Notes: generated from the sequence alone by a model not told the origin. Positions 53,791-62,976 are shown, counted from the stretch's first letter. The stretch: DNA of 64,000 bases from JAIVJG01 sp964236735 (GCA_964236735.1 CAXSFM010000020.1:18903-82902), one strand, 5' to 3'. Numbers and translations are program-made.

Positions 53791-54906
53791 ATGCGCCTGC
53801 TCGCCCTCGTTCCCAGCATCTATGACAAGAATCCGAGCCAGCGTTATCGCATCGAGCAGTGGGAGCCGCACCTGCGTCGTCTGGGCGTCGAGATTACTTA
53901 TCGCCCGTTCGAGGATGAAGCCCTCAACCGCGTGCTCTACCAGACGGGACAGTTGGGGCGCAAGGTCGAGTTGATCTTGCGCGCGCTCGCACGGCGCGCG
54001 CGCGGGATGCGCGAGGTGCGCGGCTTCGACGCCGTTTATATTTTGCGCGAGACGGCATTGCTCGGCCCGCCCGTCTTCGAGCGCATGATTCAACGCGCGA
54101 AAGTCCCCTTCATCTTTGACTTCGACGACGCGGTCTTCGTGCCTTACGTCAGTCCCTCGAACGGCTATCTCAGTTATCTGAAATTTCCCGGCAAGACGCG
54201 CACGATCTGCCGTCTCGCCGCGCACGTCATGGCCGGCAACGAATACCTGGCCTCCTACGCGCGACAGGTCAACGAGCATGTCACCGTGATTCCGACGACT
54301 GTTGACACGGAGAAGTACACGGTTGATGAGACGCGCACGCCTGCAACTTTGAAAGGACAGACGGATGTGCCCGTCATCGGTTGGACAGGCAGTTACAGCA
54401 CGGCGCAACATCTTCGCACGCTCGGCGGCGCGCTGCGTCGCCTGTCTGAGCGCGAGCGATTTCGCCTGCGCGTGATCGGCGTGCCGGACTTCGCGTTGGA
54501 GGGCGTGGAGGTGGAAGTTGTGCCGTGGCGTTCGGAGACGGAAGTCGCGGACTTGCGCCCCATAGACATCGGCATCATGCCGCTCCCGGAAGACGCCTGG
54601 AGCAAGGGCAAGTGCGGCATGAAGGCTTTGCAGTATATGGGGCTGGCGATTCCGACGGTCTGTTCGCCGGTCGGCGTCAACTCTGATATTATCCGCGACG
54701 GTGAAAACGGGATGCTGGCGGCGACGGAAGACGAGTGGATCGCAAAGCTGACCGCGCTGCTCCACGCGCCAGAGCTTCGCGCGGGTCTGGGTCGCGCGGG
54801 ACGCGCCACCGTCGAAGCCACGTATTCCGCCGCCGTCCAAGCGCCGCGCGTCTTTCGCATTATCGAATCAGTCGTTGCCGCCAACAAAAAGGTCGTGCGG
54901 GGGTGA
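53791..54906 (+). CDS. Family 4-like glycosyltransferase
   Basis: The 371-residue GT-B enzyme has LVPSIYDKNPSQRYRIEQWE, FIFDFDDAVFVPYVSP, IPTTVDTEKYTVDE, VIGWTGSYSTAQHL and KGKCGMKALQYMGLAIPTVC. It matches a group of GT4 proteins common in exopolysaccharide loci. Confidence 0.86.
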   Translation: MRLLALVPSIYDKNPSQRYRIEQWEPHLRRLGVEITYRPFEDEALNRVLYQTGQLGRKVELILRALARRARGMREVRGFDAVYILRETALLGPPVFERMIQRAKVPFIFDFDDAVFVPYVSPSNGYLSYLKFPGKTRTICRLAAHVMAGNEYLASYARQVNEHVTVIPTTVDTEKYTVDETRTPATLKGQTDVPVIGWTGSYSTAQHLRTLGGALRRLSERERFRLRVIGVPDFALEGVEVEVVPWRSETEVADLRPIDIGIMPLPEDAWSKGKCGMKALQYMGLAIPTVCSPVGVNSDIIRDGENGMLAATEDEWIAKLTALLHAPELRAGLGRAGRATVEATYSAAVQAPRVFRIIESVVAANKKVVRG

Positions 54907-55027
54907 GTAAGCAGAACACGGCACACTGACGGCTTTTCTACTCTCGACGCACGCTTAACGGATCAACAGAGACGCGTACGCCACGCCTTGCACAGCTTCC
55001 GCAGGTCACTTCTTAAAAACCACACGC

Positions 55028-55753
55028 ATGTTACGCCGCAGCAAATTTCGTCTCGCTACGCTCGCGCTCGTCGCGCTGCTGCCGGGTTTCCTGAAACGTC
55101 CGTGCTATCGTCTTTTCTTCGGCTACAAAATCGGCAAGCGCGTGCGTCTCGGCTTCTCGATCATTGACGCGGGCGCGTGCGAGATCGCCGACGACGTGAG
55201 CATCGGCCATCTCAACTTTATCGTCAGCGTCAAAGAGTTGAGCATCGGAGATCATGCGCGCATCGGCCATCTCAACGTCGTGCGCGGCGGCGACGAAGTG
55301 CGTCTCGGACGTTACGCCGAAATCATCCGCATGAACGAGATTAACTCGATCCCGGAGCCGGACGTGGTCAACGCCATCGAACCGCGTTTCACGCTCGGCG
55401 ACGGCAGCGTCGTCACGACGGGGCACAAAATAGATTTCACGGATCGCGTGGAGATCGGGCGTCGCACCATCCTCGGCGGTCGCAACTCTTCGCTCTGGAC
55501 GCACAACCGGCAGCGCACGCGCCCCATCATCATCGGCTCGTTCAGTTACATCGGCTCGGAGATTCGCGTCGCGCCGGGCGGCGTGATACCATCCCGCTGC
55601 ATCGTCGGCATCGGGGCCGTCATCACCGGAAAGTTAGAAGGTGAGAACCAGTTAATCGCCGGCGTCCCGGCCAAACCAATCAAACAATTGAGCGAGGAAG
55701 ACCGCTTCCTGATCGAGTATAAAACGCGGCCAGATTTGCCGGACGATCTGTAG
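55028..55753 (+). CDS. Hexapeptide-repeat acyltransferase
   Basis: The 241-residue protein has a left-handed beta-helix built from hexapeptide repeats (IADDVSIGHLNFIVSVKELS; IGDHARIGHLNVVRGG; VRLGRYAEI; IGSFSYIGSEIRVAPGGVIP) and an AGVPAKPIKQ C-terminal element, typical of O-acetyl- or N-acetyltransferases. A hydrophobic N-terminal stretch may tether it to the membrane. It probably acetylates the polysaccharide or a precursor. Confidence 0.85.
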   Translation: MLRRSKFRLATLALVALLPGFLKRPCYRLFFGYKIGKRVRLGFSIIDAGACEIADDVSIGHLNFIVSVKELSIGDHARIGHLNVVRGGDEVRLGRYAEIIRMNEINSIPEPDVVNAIEPRFTLGDGSVVTTGHKIDFTDRVEIGRRTILGGRNSSLWTHNRQRTRPIIIGSFSYIGSEIRVAPGGVIPSRCIVGIGAVITGKLEGENQLIAGVPAKPIKQLSEEDRFLIEYKTRPDLPDDL

Positions 55754-55891
55754 CCACGCGTGGTTTCAAGTAAATCCCAGTGTCGCCTAAGCTATATGAC
55801 AGAAGATCACACAAAGCGCAGACTTTGTTCGCGGCGCTAGCTGTGAACACCCTCGTCCGGCAGCCATAGATCGCCAGTAAGCAGTCGAAAC

Positions 55892-57316
55892 ATGAACGCC
55901 CTTCTTGCACTTCTCGCGCTCGCCATCTCCATCAGTATTGCCTTCTTCGTGCCCGATGTTGGGCCGGGTGCGATTCTCACCTGTCTCGTCTTAGCTCTCA
56001 GCGTCGGTCTGATCATCAGCCGATTGAAAGAGCAGGGCGAATTCCTCCTGCGAATTTTCACCGCAGGCCTGCTGATGCGTCTGTTCGTCGGCACTCTGAT
56101 TTACACGCTGAACCTTCAGGATTTTTTCGGCGGCGATGCGAGGACTTACGACTCTACGGGCTACCTTCTCTTCAAATTCTGGCGTGGAGAGATGAATTAC
56201 GGGAGCTACGACTTACTGCTCGGCCCTTTTATCCTGAGAAATTGGGGGATGCCTTATCTGGTCGCGAGTTTGTATTCTGTGGTCGGGCGGAACATGCTGG
56301 CGGTGCAATTCTTCAACGCAGTGCTGGGAGCGGCGACGGCTCCGGTCATCTTTTTATGCGCGCGCCACATTTTCCAGAACATCAGAGTGGCGAAGCTGGC
56401 GGCTTTCTTCGTGGCCTTCTTTCCTTCGCTCGTCTTGTGGTCGTCGCAGGGGTTGAAGGATGGCCCGATCATCTTCCTGCTCGCGCTGGTGATGTTGTTG
56501 ACGCTGCGGTTGGGCGAGCAGTTGACGATGAAGCACGTCGTGGCGCTGGCGGTGTCGTTGGTGGGGTTATTGAGTTTTCGATTTTACATCTTTTACATGA
56601 CGGTGGCGGCGATAGTGGGGTCGTTTGTGGTGGGGATGAGGCCGCAGACGGGGCGGAGTTTGGTGCGACAGGTGATTGTAATCGCGGCGGTTGGTCTTGC
56701 CCTGATGTGGGTCGGCGTCCTGCGGACAGCATCTTCCCAATTGGAGACTTACGGTGATCTAAACACCATGCAGCGGAGCCGCGAAGACCTCGCGAAATCT
56801 GCTGACTCCGGCTTTGGAAAAGATGTGGATGTCTCGACGACTGCCGGCGCACTGAGCGCGATTCCGCTCGGGATGCTGTATCTCTTGTTTGCGCCGTTTC
56901 CCTGGCAGGTGACGAACCTGCGCCAGAGCATCACGTTGCCGGAGATGGTCGCGTGGTGGTCATCGTTTCCGCTCTTGTGCATCGGCGTGTGGTTTACTCT
57001 GAGATACCGGATGAGACAGGCTTTGCCGATCTTGATTTTCACTTCGATGCTGACACTGGCGTACTCGGTTTTTCAGGGCAACGTGGGGACGGCGTACCGG
57101 CAACGCTCGCAGATACTCGTCTTCTATTTCATCTTCGTCGCCGTCGGCTACGTGCTGATGAAAGAGAAAAGGGAAGACCGGAAGCAAGAGCGCGTGCGAT
57201 TAAAAGAGGCGGAAATAGCGTCCCGGCGTCCGGCGGTCATGCCTCGCGCGCCGAAGTCCGCGCCGCGTCACGGGCCTCCGTTGAGCCGTCCGGCACAGGA
57301 CGTTTTGAAAGTTTGA
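55892..57316 (+). CDS. Multi-pass membrane protein, GT-C-like (first paralogue)
   Basis: The 474-residue protein has about ten membrane helices and an early loop DFFGGDARTYDSTGYLLFKF with acidic residues, as in GT-C/ArnT-like glycosyltransferases, plus an aromatic external loop (APFPWQVTNLRQ). The C-terminal 50 residues are cytosolic and basic. It could be a lipid-linked sugar transferase, ligase or Wzy-type polymerase. Segments 56278-56332 and 56647-56701 are each identical to 55 bases flanking the assembly gap in the paralogue that follows. Confidence 0.7.
   Translation: MNALLALLALAISISIAFFVPDVGPGAILTCLVLALSVGLIISRLKEQGEFLLRIFTAGLLMRLFVGTLIYTLNLQDFFGGDARTYDSTGYLLFKFWRGEMNYGSYDLLLGPFILRNWGMPYLVASLYSVVGRNMLAVQFFNAVLGAATAPVIFLCARHIFQNIRVAKLAAFFVAFFPSLVLWSSQGLKDGPIIFLLALVMLLTLRLGEQLTMKHVVALAVSLVGLLSFRFYIFYMTVAAIVGSFVVGMRPQTGRSLVRQVIVIAAVGLALMWVGVLRTASSQLETYGDLNTMQRSREDLAKSADSGFGKDVDVSTTAGALSAIPLGMLYLLFAPFPWQVTNLRQSITLPEMVAWWSSFPLLCIGVWFTLRYRMRQALPILIFTSMLTLAYSVFQGNVGTAYRQRSQILVFYFIFVAVGYVLMKEKREDRKQERVRLKEAEIASRRPAVMPRAPKSAPRHGPPLSRPAQDVLKV
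56278..56701. repeat. Long near-identical repeat shared by the two membrane-protein paralogues
   Basis: The first 55 bases (56278-56332) and last 55 bases (56647-56701) are exact copies of 57859-57913 and 58014-58068. The 314 bases between them correspond to the unassembled gap in the second copy. Sequence similarity also continues downstream of the repeat, showing recent duplication or gene conversion. Confidence 0.85.
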
Positions 57317-57475
57317 TCGCGCGCGAAGTTTTCAGCGTTAATCGTGCGGCGTTTTTTGCGCCGTGTTGCATTTGGAGCGATGCGCGACTCCGGCCTATCG
57401 TGCGCCGGCAGCAATTTGCGACGTAGCGGAATTTGCTGAATACTGCCAGCGCCAAACTTTTTCGTCACGGAGATT

Positions 57476-58695
57476 ATGAAGGCTCTTCTCGCTACGTTAT
57501 CAATCATCCTGGGCTTGACCGTCGCCCTCACCGCGCGGGGCGGCGGGGCGGCAGTATTGGTCTGTGTGGTCTTCGCCCTCGCGGCTGGCACGCTGATTTC
57601 AAGAGTTGAGGATCAAAAGGATTTCCTGTTGCAAATCTTCACAGGAGGATTGCTTGTCAGGGTTTTAATCGGGACGGTCATCTTCGCTTTCTCGATGCAG
57701 GATTTTTTTGGCGGCGATGCGAGGACTTACGACTTCTACGGCGATGCGTTGCTTCAATCATGGCAGGGCAATCAGAGCAGCGCTAAGGTCGCGGCTGACT
57801 GGGCGGCCAGCGGCGTGACCGGCTGGGGCATGACCTACATCATCGCCGTCATCTACGGTGTGGTCGGGCGGAACATGCTGGCGGTGCAATTCTTCAACGC
57901 AGTGCTGGGAGCGNNNNNNNNNNNNNNNNNNNNNNNNNNNNNNNNNNNNNNNNNNNNNNNNNNNNNNNNNNNNNNNNNNNNNNNNNNNNNNNNNNNNNNN
58001 NNNNNNNNNNNNNGACGGGGCGGAGTTTGGTGCGACAGGTGATTGTAATCGCGGCGGTTGGTCTTGCCTTCACATGGGTCGGCGTCCTGCGGAGGGCAGG
58101 GTCGCAACTCGAAACGTTCAGCAATCTTCAGACGCTCCAAACCAGTCGCGCAGACCTCGCCGGCTCCGCCAAGTCGGGGTTTGGCAGGGACGTTGACGTG
58201 TCCACGACTTCGGGCGCACTGAGCGCGATTCCGCTCGGAATGCTGTATCTTTTGTTCGCGCCGTTTCCGTGGCAGGTGGTGAACCTGCGCCAGAGCATCA
58301 CGTTGCCGGAGATGATCGTCTGGTGGTCATCGTTTCCGCTCTTGTGCATCGGCGTGTGGTTCACTTTGAGATACCGGATGAGACAGGCTTTGCCGATCTT
58401 GATTTTCACTTCGATGCTGACATTGGCGTACTCGGTCTTTCAGGGCAACGTGGGGACGGCGTACCGGCAGCGTAGTCAGATACTCGTCTTCTATTTCATC
58501 TTCGTCGCCGTCGGCTACGTGCTGCTCAGAGAGCGACAGGAAGATCGCAACGTGCAGGCAGTGAACGCGCAACGCGCGAACCTCCAGGCGGCGCGCACCC
58601 ACAAAGCGGAGCGACGCTACGAGCGTTGGAAGCAGGGACACGAGAAGGAATTGGAAGAGATCGCGCGCGACATCTCCGAGAGGATAGACTTTTAA
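57476..58695 (+). CDS. Multi-pass membrane protein, GT-C-like (second paralogue, interrupted by assembly gap)
   Basis: The first 146 codons (57476-57913) and the part from 58014 to 58695 both match the preceding gene, but lie in different frames around 100 Ns. If the missing part has the paralogue's 314 bases, the frames join exactly and give a 477-residue protein against 474 in the first copy. The N-terminal helices are divergent from copy one, the middle is near-identical, and the C-terminal tail differs (ARTHKAERRYERWKQGHEKE, charged and helical). The conserved DFFGGDARTYD loop is present. The function is presumably the same class as copy one, possibly with a different acceptor. The gene is very likely intact in the organism. 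Confidence 0.75.
57914..58013. other. Assembly gap of exactly 100 Ns
   Basis: A run of 100 N marks an assembly gap of nominal length. It falls inside the second paralogue, with exactly 55 bases identical to copy one on each side. True length is predicted to be 314 bases. Confidence 0.95.
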
Positions 58696-58696
58696 G

Positions 58697-60580
58697 ATGT
58701 GTGGAATTGTCGGCATCGTCCACCGCGACGAACACGCGGTTGACGGCGAGTTGCTCGCGCGCATGAACGAGGCGATCCACCATCGCGGCCCCGACGAGGA
58801 CGGAACTTATCTCAAAGGCCGCGTCGGACTCGCCATGCGCCGTCTCGCCATCATTGACCTCGCCGGCGGCCAGCAGCCCATCCACAATCGAGACCGCACG
58901 GCGTGGATCGTCTTCAACGGCGAAATCTACAACTACCGCGAAGTGCGCGAGCGGCTCGAAAAACTCGGTCACACTTTTTACACCGACTGCGACACGGAAA
59001 TCATCGTCCATCTCTACGAACGCTACGGCGCGGATTGTCCCACGCACCTGCGCGGCATGTTCGCCTTCGCCATCTGGGACGAAGTGAAGGGCGAACTCTT
59101 TCTCGCGCGCGACCGCGTCGGCAAAAAGCCTCTGCTCTACGCGCAGGTCAATGGAAAATTTATCTTCGGCTCGGAGTTCAGCGCGCTGCTGCAACACCCG
59201 GACGTAAGCCGCGACGTTGATCAGGAGGCGATTCACCACTATCTCTCATTTATGTGTGTGCCCGCGCCGCTGACGGCGTATCGCGCGATCAGAAAACTCG
59301 AACCCGGCCATTCTTTGCGTCTGACGCGCGACGGCGAAATCAAACTTGAGCGTTACTGGCAGCCGGACTTCTCGAAGAAAATCAAAATCACAGAGGAAGA
59401 GGCGGGCGAGCGCGCCGTCGAGATTTTGCGCGAAGCCGTGCAGGTTCGCTTGATGTCGGAAGTGCCGCTCGGCGCGTTTCTCTCCGGCGGCATTGATTCG
59501 TCAACTGTCGTCGCGCTGATGAGCGAGGTCAGCCCTAGTCCTGTCAAAACTTTTTCCATCGGCTTCGAGGAGCAGGATTTTTCCGAACTGCATCACGCGC
59601 GCCGCATCGCCGAACACGTCGGAGCAGAGCATCACGAGTTCATCGTCCGTCCCGACGCGATGGAGGTTTTGCCGACGCTCGTCGAGCACTACGGCGAGCC
59701 TTACGCCGACTCGTCCGCGATTCCCACTTACTACGTCTCGCGCGAGACACGCAAGCACGTCACGGTCGCTCTCAACGGCGACGGCGGCGACGAATGTTTC
59801 GCGGGCTACGAACGCTACGCCGCGATGCGTCTCTCCGAGCGTTACCGCAAATTGCCCACTGTGCTACGCGAGAATTTCATTCGTCAGGTGGCGGAAATGC
59901 TGCCGTCCTCAGAGTTGCGGCGCGGGCGCGTGCGAAGCCTGCAACGTTTCTTGCGCTCGGCCAGTCTTCCGCCCGTCGAGCGTTACCTGCGCTGGGTGAC
60001 TGTGTTCGACGCGGGCGCGAAGTCCGAGTTATACAGCGACGAGTTCGCGCATGAGATGGCGGGGCAGGAAGCGTCGCAATGGCTCGCGCCGTGGTTCGCG
60101 CGCGCCAACGGCGCAGGCATCGTGGATGCGTCGCTTTTGGCGGACACGATGACGTATCTGCCGAACGATCTGCTCGTCAAAGTTGACATCGCGAGCATGG
60201 CCGTCTCGCTCGAAGCGCGTTCTCCGTTTTTAGATCATCACGTGATAGAGTTTGCCGCCCGGTTGCCGGAGAACTTGAAACTGCGCGGCCTGACCACCAA
60301 ATATCTTTTGAAGCGCGCCCTCAAAAAACTCCTGCCGGCGGAAAATCTGACGCGCAGCAAAATGGGTTTCGGCGTGCCCATCGGCCACTGGTTTCGCGGC
60401 CAGATGCAAGGTTTCCTGCGCGAGACGCTCCTGTCCGAGCGGAGCCTCGCGCGCGGATTCTTCAAACCAGAGACGGTCATGCGCATGGTTGAAGAACACA
60501 CCGCAGGGCACAAAGATTACGCGCATCAACTGTGGACGCTGCTGATGCTCGAACTCTGGTTCGTGCGATTTATAGATTGA
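58697..60580 (+). CDS. asnB: Asparagine synthetase-like glutamine amidotransferase
   Basis: The 627-residue protein starts MCGIVGIV, with the nucleophile Cys2 of class II glutaminases, and has HHRGPDEDG, FNGEIYNYRE, then the synthetase half with the ATP pyrophosphatase loop FLSGGIDSSTVVALMSE and LNGDGGDECFAGYERY. This family makes asparagine, but members in polysaccharide loci can amidate sugar acids. It starts one base after the membrane paralogue stop, so it belongs to the same transcript. Which acid it amidates is unknown. Confidence 0.88.
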   Translation: MCGIVGIVHRDEHAVDGELLARMNEAIHHRGPDEDGTYLKGRVGLAMRRLAIIDLAGGQQPIHNRDRTAWIVFNGEIYNYREVRERLEKLGHTFYTDCDTEIIVHLYERYGADCPTHLRGMFAFAIWDEVKGELFLARDRVGKKPLLYAQVNGKFIFGSEFSALLQHPDVSRDVDQEAIHHYLSFMCVPAPLTAYRAIRKLEPGHSLRLTRDGEIKLERYWQPDFSKKIKITEEEAGERAVEILREAVQVRLMSEVPLGAFLSGGIDSSTVVALMSEVSPSPVKTFSIGFEEQDFSELHHARRIAEHVGAEHHEFIVRPDAMEVLPTLVEHYGEPYADSSAIPTYYVSRETRKHVTVALNGDGGDECFAGYERYAAMRLSERYRKLPTVLRENFIRQVAEMLPSSELRRGRVRSLQRFLRSASLPPVERYLRWVTVFDAGAKSELYSDEFAHEMAGQEASQWLAPWFARANGAGIVDASLLADTMTYLPNDLLVKVDIASMAVSLEARSPFLDHHVIEFAARLPENLKLRGLTTKYLLKRALKKLLPAENLTRSKMGFGVPIGHWFRGQMQGFLRETLLSERSLARGFFKPETVMRMVEEHTAGHKDYAHQLWTLLMLELWFVRFID

Positions 60581-60641
60581 GCGTCTCTGGATGGATGAAC
60601 GCGCAAAAAAATTAAGTTCAATTTAACTGGAGGATGAAGTT

Positions 60642-61436
60642 GTGAAAGGTATTGTGTTGGCCGGCGGGCTTGGCTCGCGTTTGCGACCTCTGACATCGGT
60701 GACGAACAAGCATCTCTTGCCCGTCTATGACAAGCCGATGATTTACTATCCCATCCAGACGCTCATCAATGCCGGCATCAGCGACATCCTGATCGTGACG
60801 GGCGGCAACTCGGCGGGCGACTTTCTCAAGCTCTTGAAGAACGGCAGAGACTTCGGCCTCAAGCATCTCAATTACACGTATCAAGAGGGCGAGGGCGGCA
60901 TCGCCGACGCGCTCTCTCTGGCCGAACATTTCGCGGCGGGCGAGCCGGTCTGCGTCGTCTTAGGCGATAACATCATCGAGAACAACATCTGCAAGGCCGC
61001 GCGAGCCTACCGGCATCAGGGCGGCGGCGCAAAGATTCTCTTGAAGCAGGTGTCAGACCCGCAACGCTTCGGCGTGCCCGAACTCGCAGGCCGCCGCGTC
61101 GTCCGCATCGAAGAGAAGCCGCCCGCGCCGAAGTCCGACTACGCCGTGATCGGCATCTACATGTACGACAACGACGTTTTCAACATCGTCAAGACGCTCA
61201 AGCCTTCGGGACGCGGCGAACTGGAAATCACCGATGTCAACAACGCCTACATCGAGCGCGACGAGATGACGTGGGACGAACTCGACGGCTGGTGGACGGA
61301 CGCCGGAACTTTCGAGAGCCTCCAGCACGCCTCCAACCTCGTCGCCAAAACGGGCGCGAACAAGATGGACAACGCGGCGGCACAGGCTGCCGGCACGGCG
61401 GAAGCAGTCAGCAATCAGCAGTCAGCAATCAGCTAA
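60642..61436 (+). CDS. rfbA: Glucose-1-phosphate thymidylyltransferase-like
   Basis: GTG start at 60642 with GGAGGATG upstream. The 264-residue product has MKGIVLAGGLGSRLRPLT, NKHLLPVYDKPMIYYPIQTL, VVLGDNIIENNI and WWTDAGTFESLQHASNL, the short-form RmlA pattern. It would make dTDP-glucose for rfbB, which is far away at 22674. The last residues (AVSNQQSAIS) and the stop come from a repeat element, so the native C-terminus probably ends earlier. Confidence 0.82.
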   Translation: MKGIVLAGGLGSRLRPLTSVTNKHLLPVYDKPMIYYPIQTLINAGISDILIVTGGNSAGDFLKLLKNGRDFGLKHLNYTYQEGEGGIADALSLAEHFAAGEPVCVVLGDNIIENNICKAARAYRHQGGGAKILLKQVSDPQRFGVPELAGRRVVRIEEKPPAPKSDYAVIGIYMYDNDVFNIVKTLKPSGRGELEITDVNNAYIERDEMTWDELDGWWTDAGTFESLQHASNLVAKTGANKMDNAAAQAAGTAEAVSNQQSAIS

Positions 61437-61552
61437 AAACCGCTTCGCGTTATCACGTTCAAGAATCGAAACATCAAATCGTTTTCTACTCATTGCTCAT
61501 AGTTCATTGCTTTGCTCTTTGCTGATTGCTGACTGCTGACCGCTGATTGCTC
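61402..61552. repeat. Inverted repeat of GCAGTCAGCAATCA words
   Basis: Left arm about 61402-61434 (AGCAGTCAGCAATCAGCAGT and onward) pairs with right arm about 61518-61552 (TGCTGATTGCTGACTGCTGA and onward). The left arm encodes the rfbA C-terminus and stop, and the right arm ends four bases before the next ATG. Confidence 0.8.
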
Positions 61553-61555
61553 TAC

Positions 61556-62971
61556 ATGAAAGTCCTACGCATCATCGCGCGCTTGAACGTCGGCGGGCCT
61601 GCGCGCCATGTCGCGTGGCTGGCGTCGAGACTGGGGCGCGAGGCGGGCGTCGAGACGGTGCTGGCGGCGGGCGTCGTCCCGCCGGGCGAAGACGACATGA
61701 CGTACTTCGCGACGGCGCAGGGCGTCACGCCCGTCATCATCCCGGAGATGAGCCGCGAGATTTCCCCGCTCGATGCCGTCACGGTCTGGAAACTCTATCG
61801 CCTCATGCGGCGCGAGCAGCCCGACATCGTACACACGCACACGGCGAAGGCGGGCACGGTGGGGCGCGTCGCCGGTGTGCTCTATCGCTGGCTAACGCCG
61901 TCCGCGCTCGTCGGTCGCCCGCGCGCGTGTCGCTTCGTGCACACCTATCACGGACACATCTTTCATAGCTACTATGGACGTTGGAAGACGCGCCTTTTCC
62001 TCTCCATCGAAAAGCTGCTCGCGCGGTTTGCGACGGATCGCATCGTCGTCATCAGCCCGCAGCAGTTCCGTGAGATACACGAAGATTTCGGCGTCGGGCG
62101 GCGCGAGCAGTTCGCCGTCATCCCGCTCGGATTAGACACCGAAGTCTTCGCGGATTGGTCTCGACGGCGCGAGGTGGCACGCGGCGAGTTGAACGCGGGC
62201 GGGCGCGGTGATGATGTGCTCGTCGGCATCGTCGGGCGTCTGACGGAAATTAAAAATCATCGGATGTTTCTCGAAGCCGCCGCGCACTACAAAACGCAGC
62301 ACGAACAGAGTGCGCGGCACGGCGCGAGAGACGGCGACGGGCGCGGCGCGCATGATGAACACGACAGGCGCGTGCGTTTCGTCGTCATCGGTGACGGGCA
62401 TCTGCGCGTCGAGCTTGAAGAATACGCGCTCACGCTCGGACTCTCAGCGGGCGACGTGATCTTCACGGGATTGCGCGACGACCCGGAGAATTTTTATCCC
62501 GCGCTTGATGTGGCCGCGCTCACCTCTTTGAACGAGGGGACGCCGCTCACGCTCATCGAAGCGATGGCGAACGCGCGGCCTGTGATTGCGACGGGCGTGG
62601 GCGGTGTGGTTGACTTGCTCGGCGGAGTTGACGCCTCAGAGTTGCGGCGACCTCGCGAATGGCAAGTCTGCGAGCGCGGCGTGCTCGTCGAGAATCACGA
62701 TGCCGCGACTTTCAGCCGCGCGCTTGATGAGTTGATCGCGAACGAAGCGTTGCGCGCGGGGATGGGCGAGCGCGGTCGCGCCTACGTCGCAGAGCATTAT
62801 TCCGTCGAGCGTCTGACGGCGGACGTGTTGCATCTTTACGAAGAATTGTTGAGCCGCACAGGACATCTGCGCGGCGAATCGCGTATGGTGGCGGGAGCCA
62901 CTGCTGAGACGAAACAAAATATCTCGCGCATCGCGGACTCGACTGCCGCAGCGCGTTTGAAGGGGGACTAA
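61556..62971 (+). CDS. Family 4 glycosyltransferase
   Basis: The 471-residue GT-B enzyme starts MKVLRIIARLNVGGPARHVA and has IVHTHTAKAGTVGRVAGVLY, FVHTYHGHIFHSYYGRWKTR, VIPLGLDTEVFADW, VGIVGRLTEIKNHRMF and LNEGTPLTLIEAMANARPVI. This is a typical GT4 pattern. A low-complexity insert (HEQSARHGARDGDGRG) and a long C-terminal tail are unusual. ATG 61556 is preferred over a start nine bases before, within the repeat. Confidence 0.9.
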   Translation: MKVLRIIARLNVGGPARHVAWLASRLGREAGVETVLAAGVVPPGEDDMTYFATAQGVTPVIIPEMSREISPLDAVTVWKLYRLMRREQPDIVHTHTAKAGTVGRVAGVLYRWLTPSALVGRPRACRFVHTYHGHIFHSYYGRWKTRLFLSIEKLLARFATDRIVVISPQQFREIHEDFGVGRREQFAVIPLGLDTEVFADWSRRREVARGELNAGGRGDDVLVGIVGRLTEIKNHRMFLEAAAHYKTQHEQSARHGARDGDGRGAHDEHDRRVRFVVIGDGHLRVELEEYALTLGLSAGDVIFTGLRDDPENFYPALDVAALTSLNEGTPLTLIEAMANARPVIATGVGGVVDLLGGVDASELRRPREWQVCERGVLVENHDAATFSRALDELIANEALRAGMGERGRAYVAEHYSVERLTADVLHLYEELLSRTGHLRGESRMVAGATAETKQNISRIADSTAAARLKGD

Positions 62972-62976
62972 ACAGT

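Noticed and set aside
53089..54840. 583-codon minus-strand open frame across the beta-helix and GT4 genes
   Set aside because: It crosses two clear plus-strand genes and their gap, and its translation has no recognisable domains.
57853..58196. Short open frames running through the N gap
   Set aside because: They arise from treating N as coding and vanish once the predicted 314-base fill is considered.
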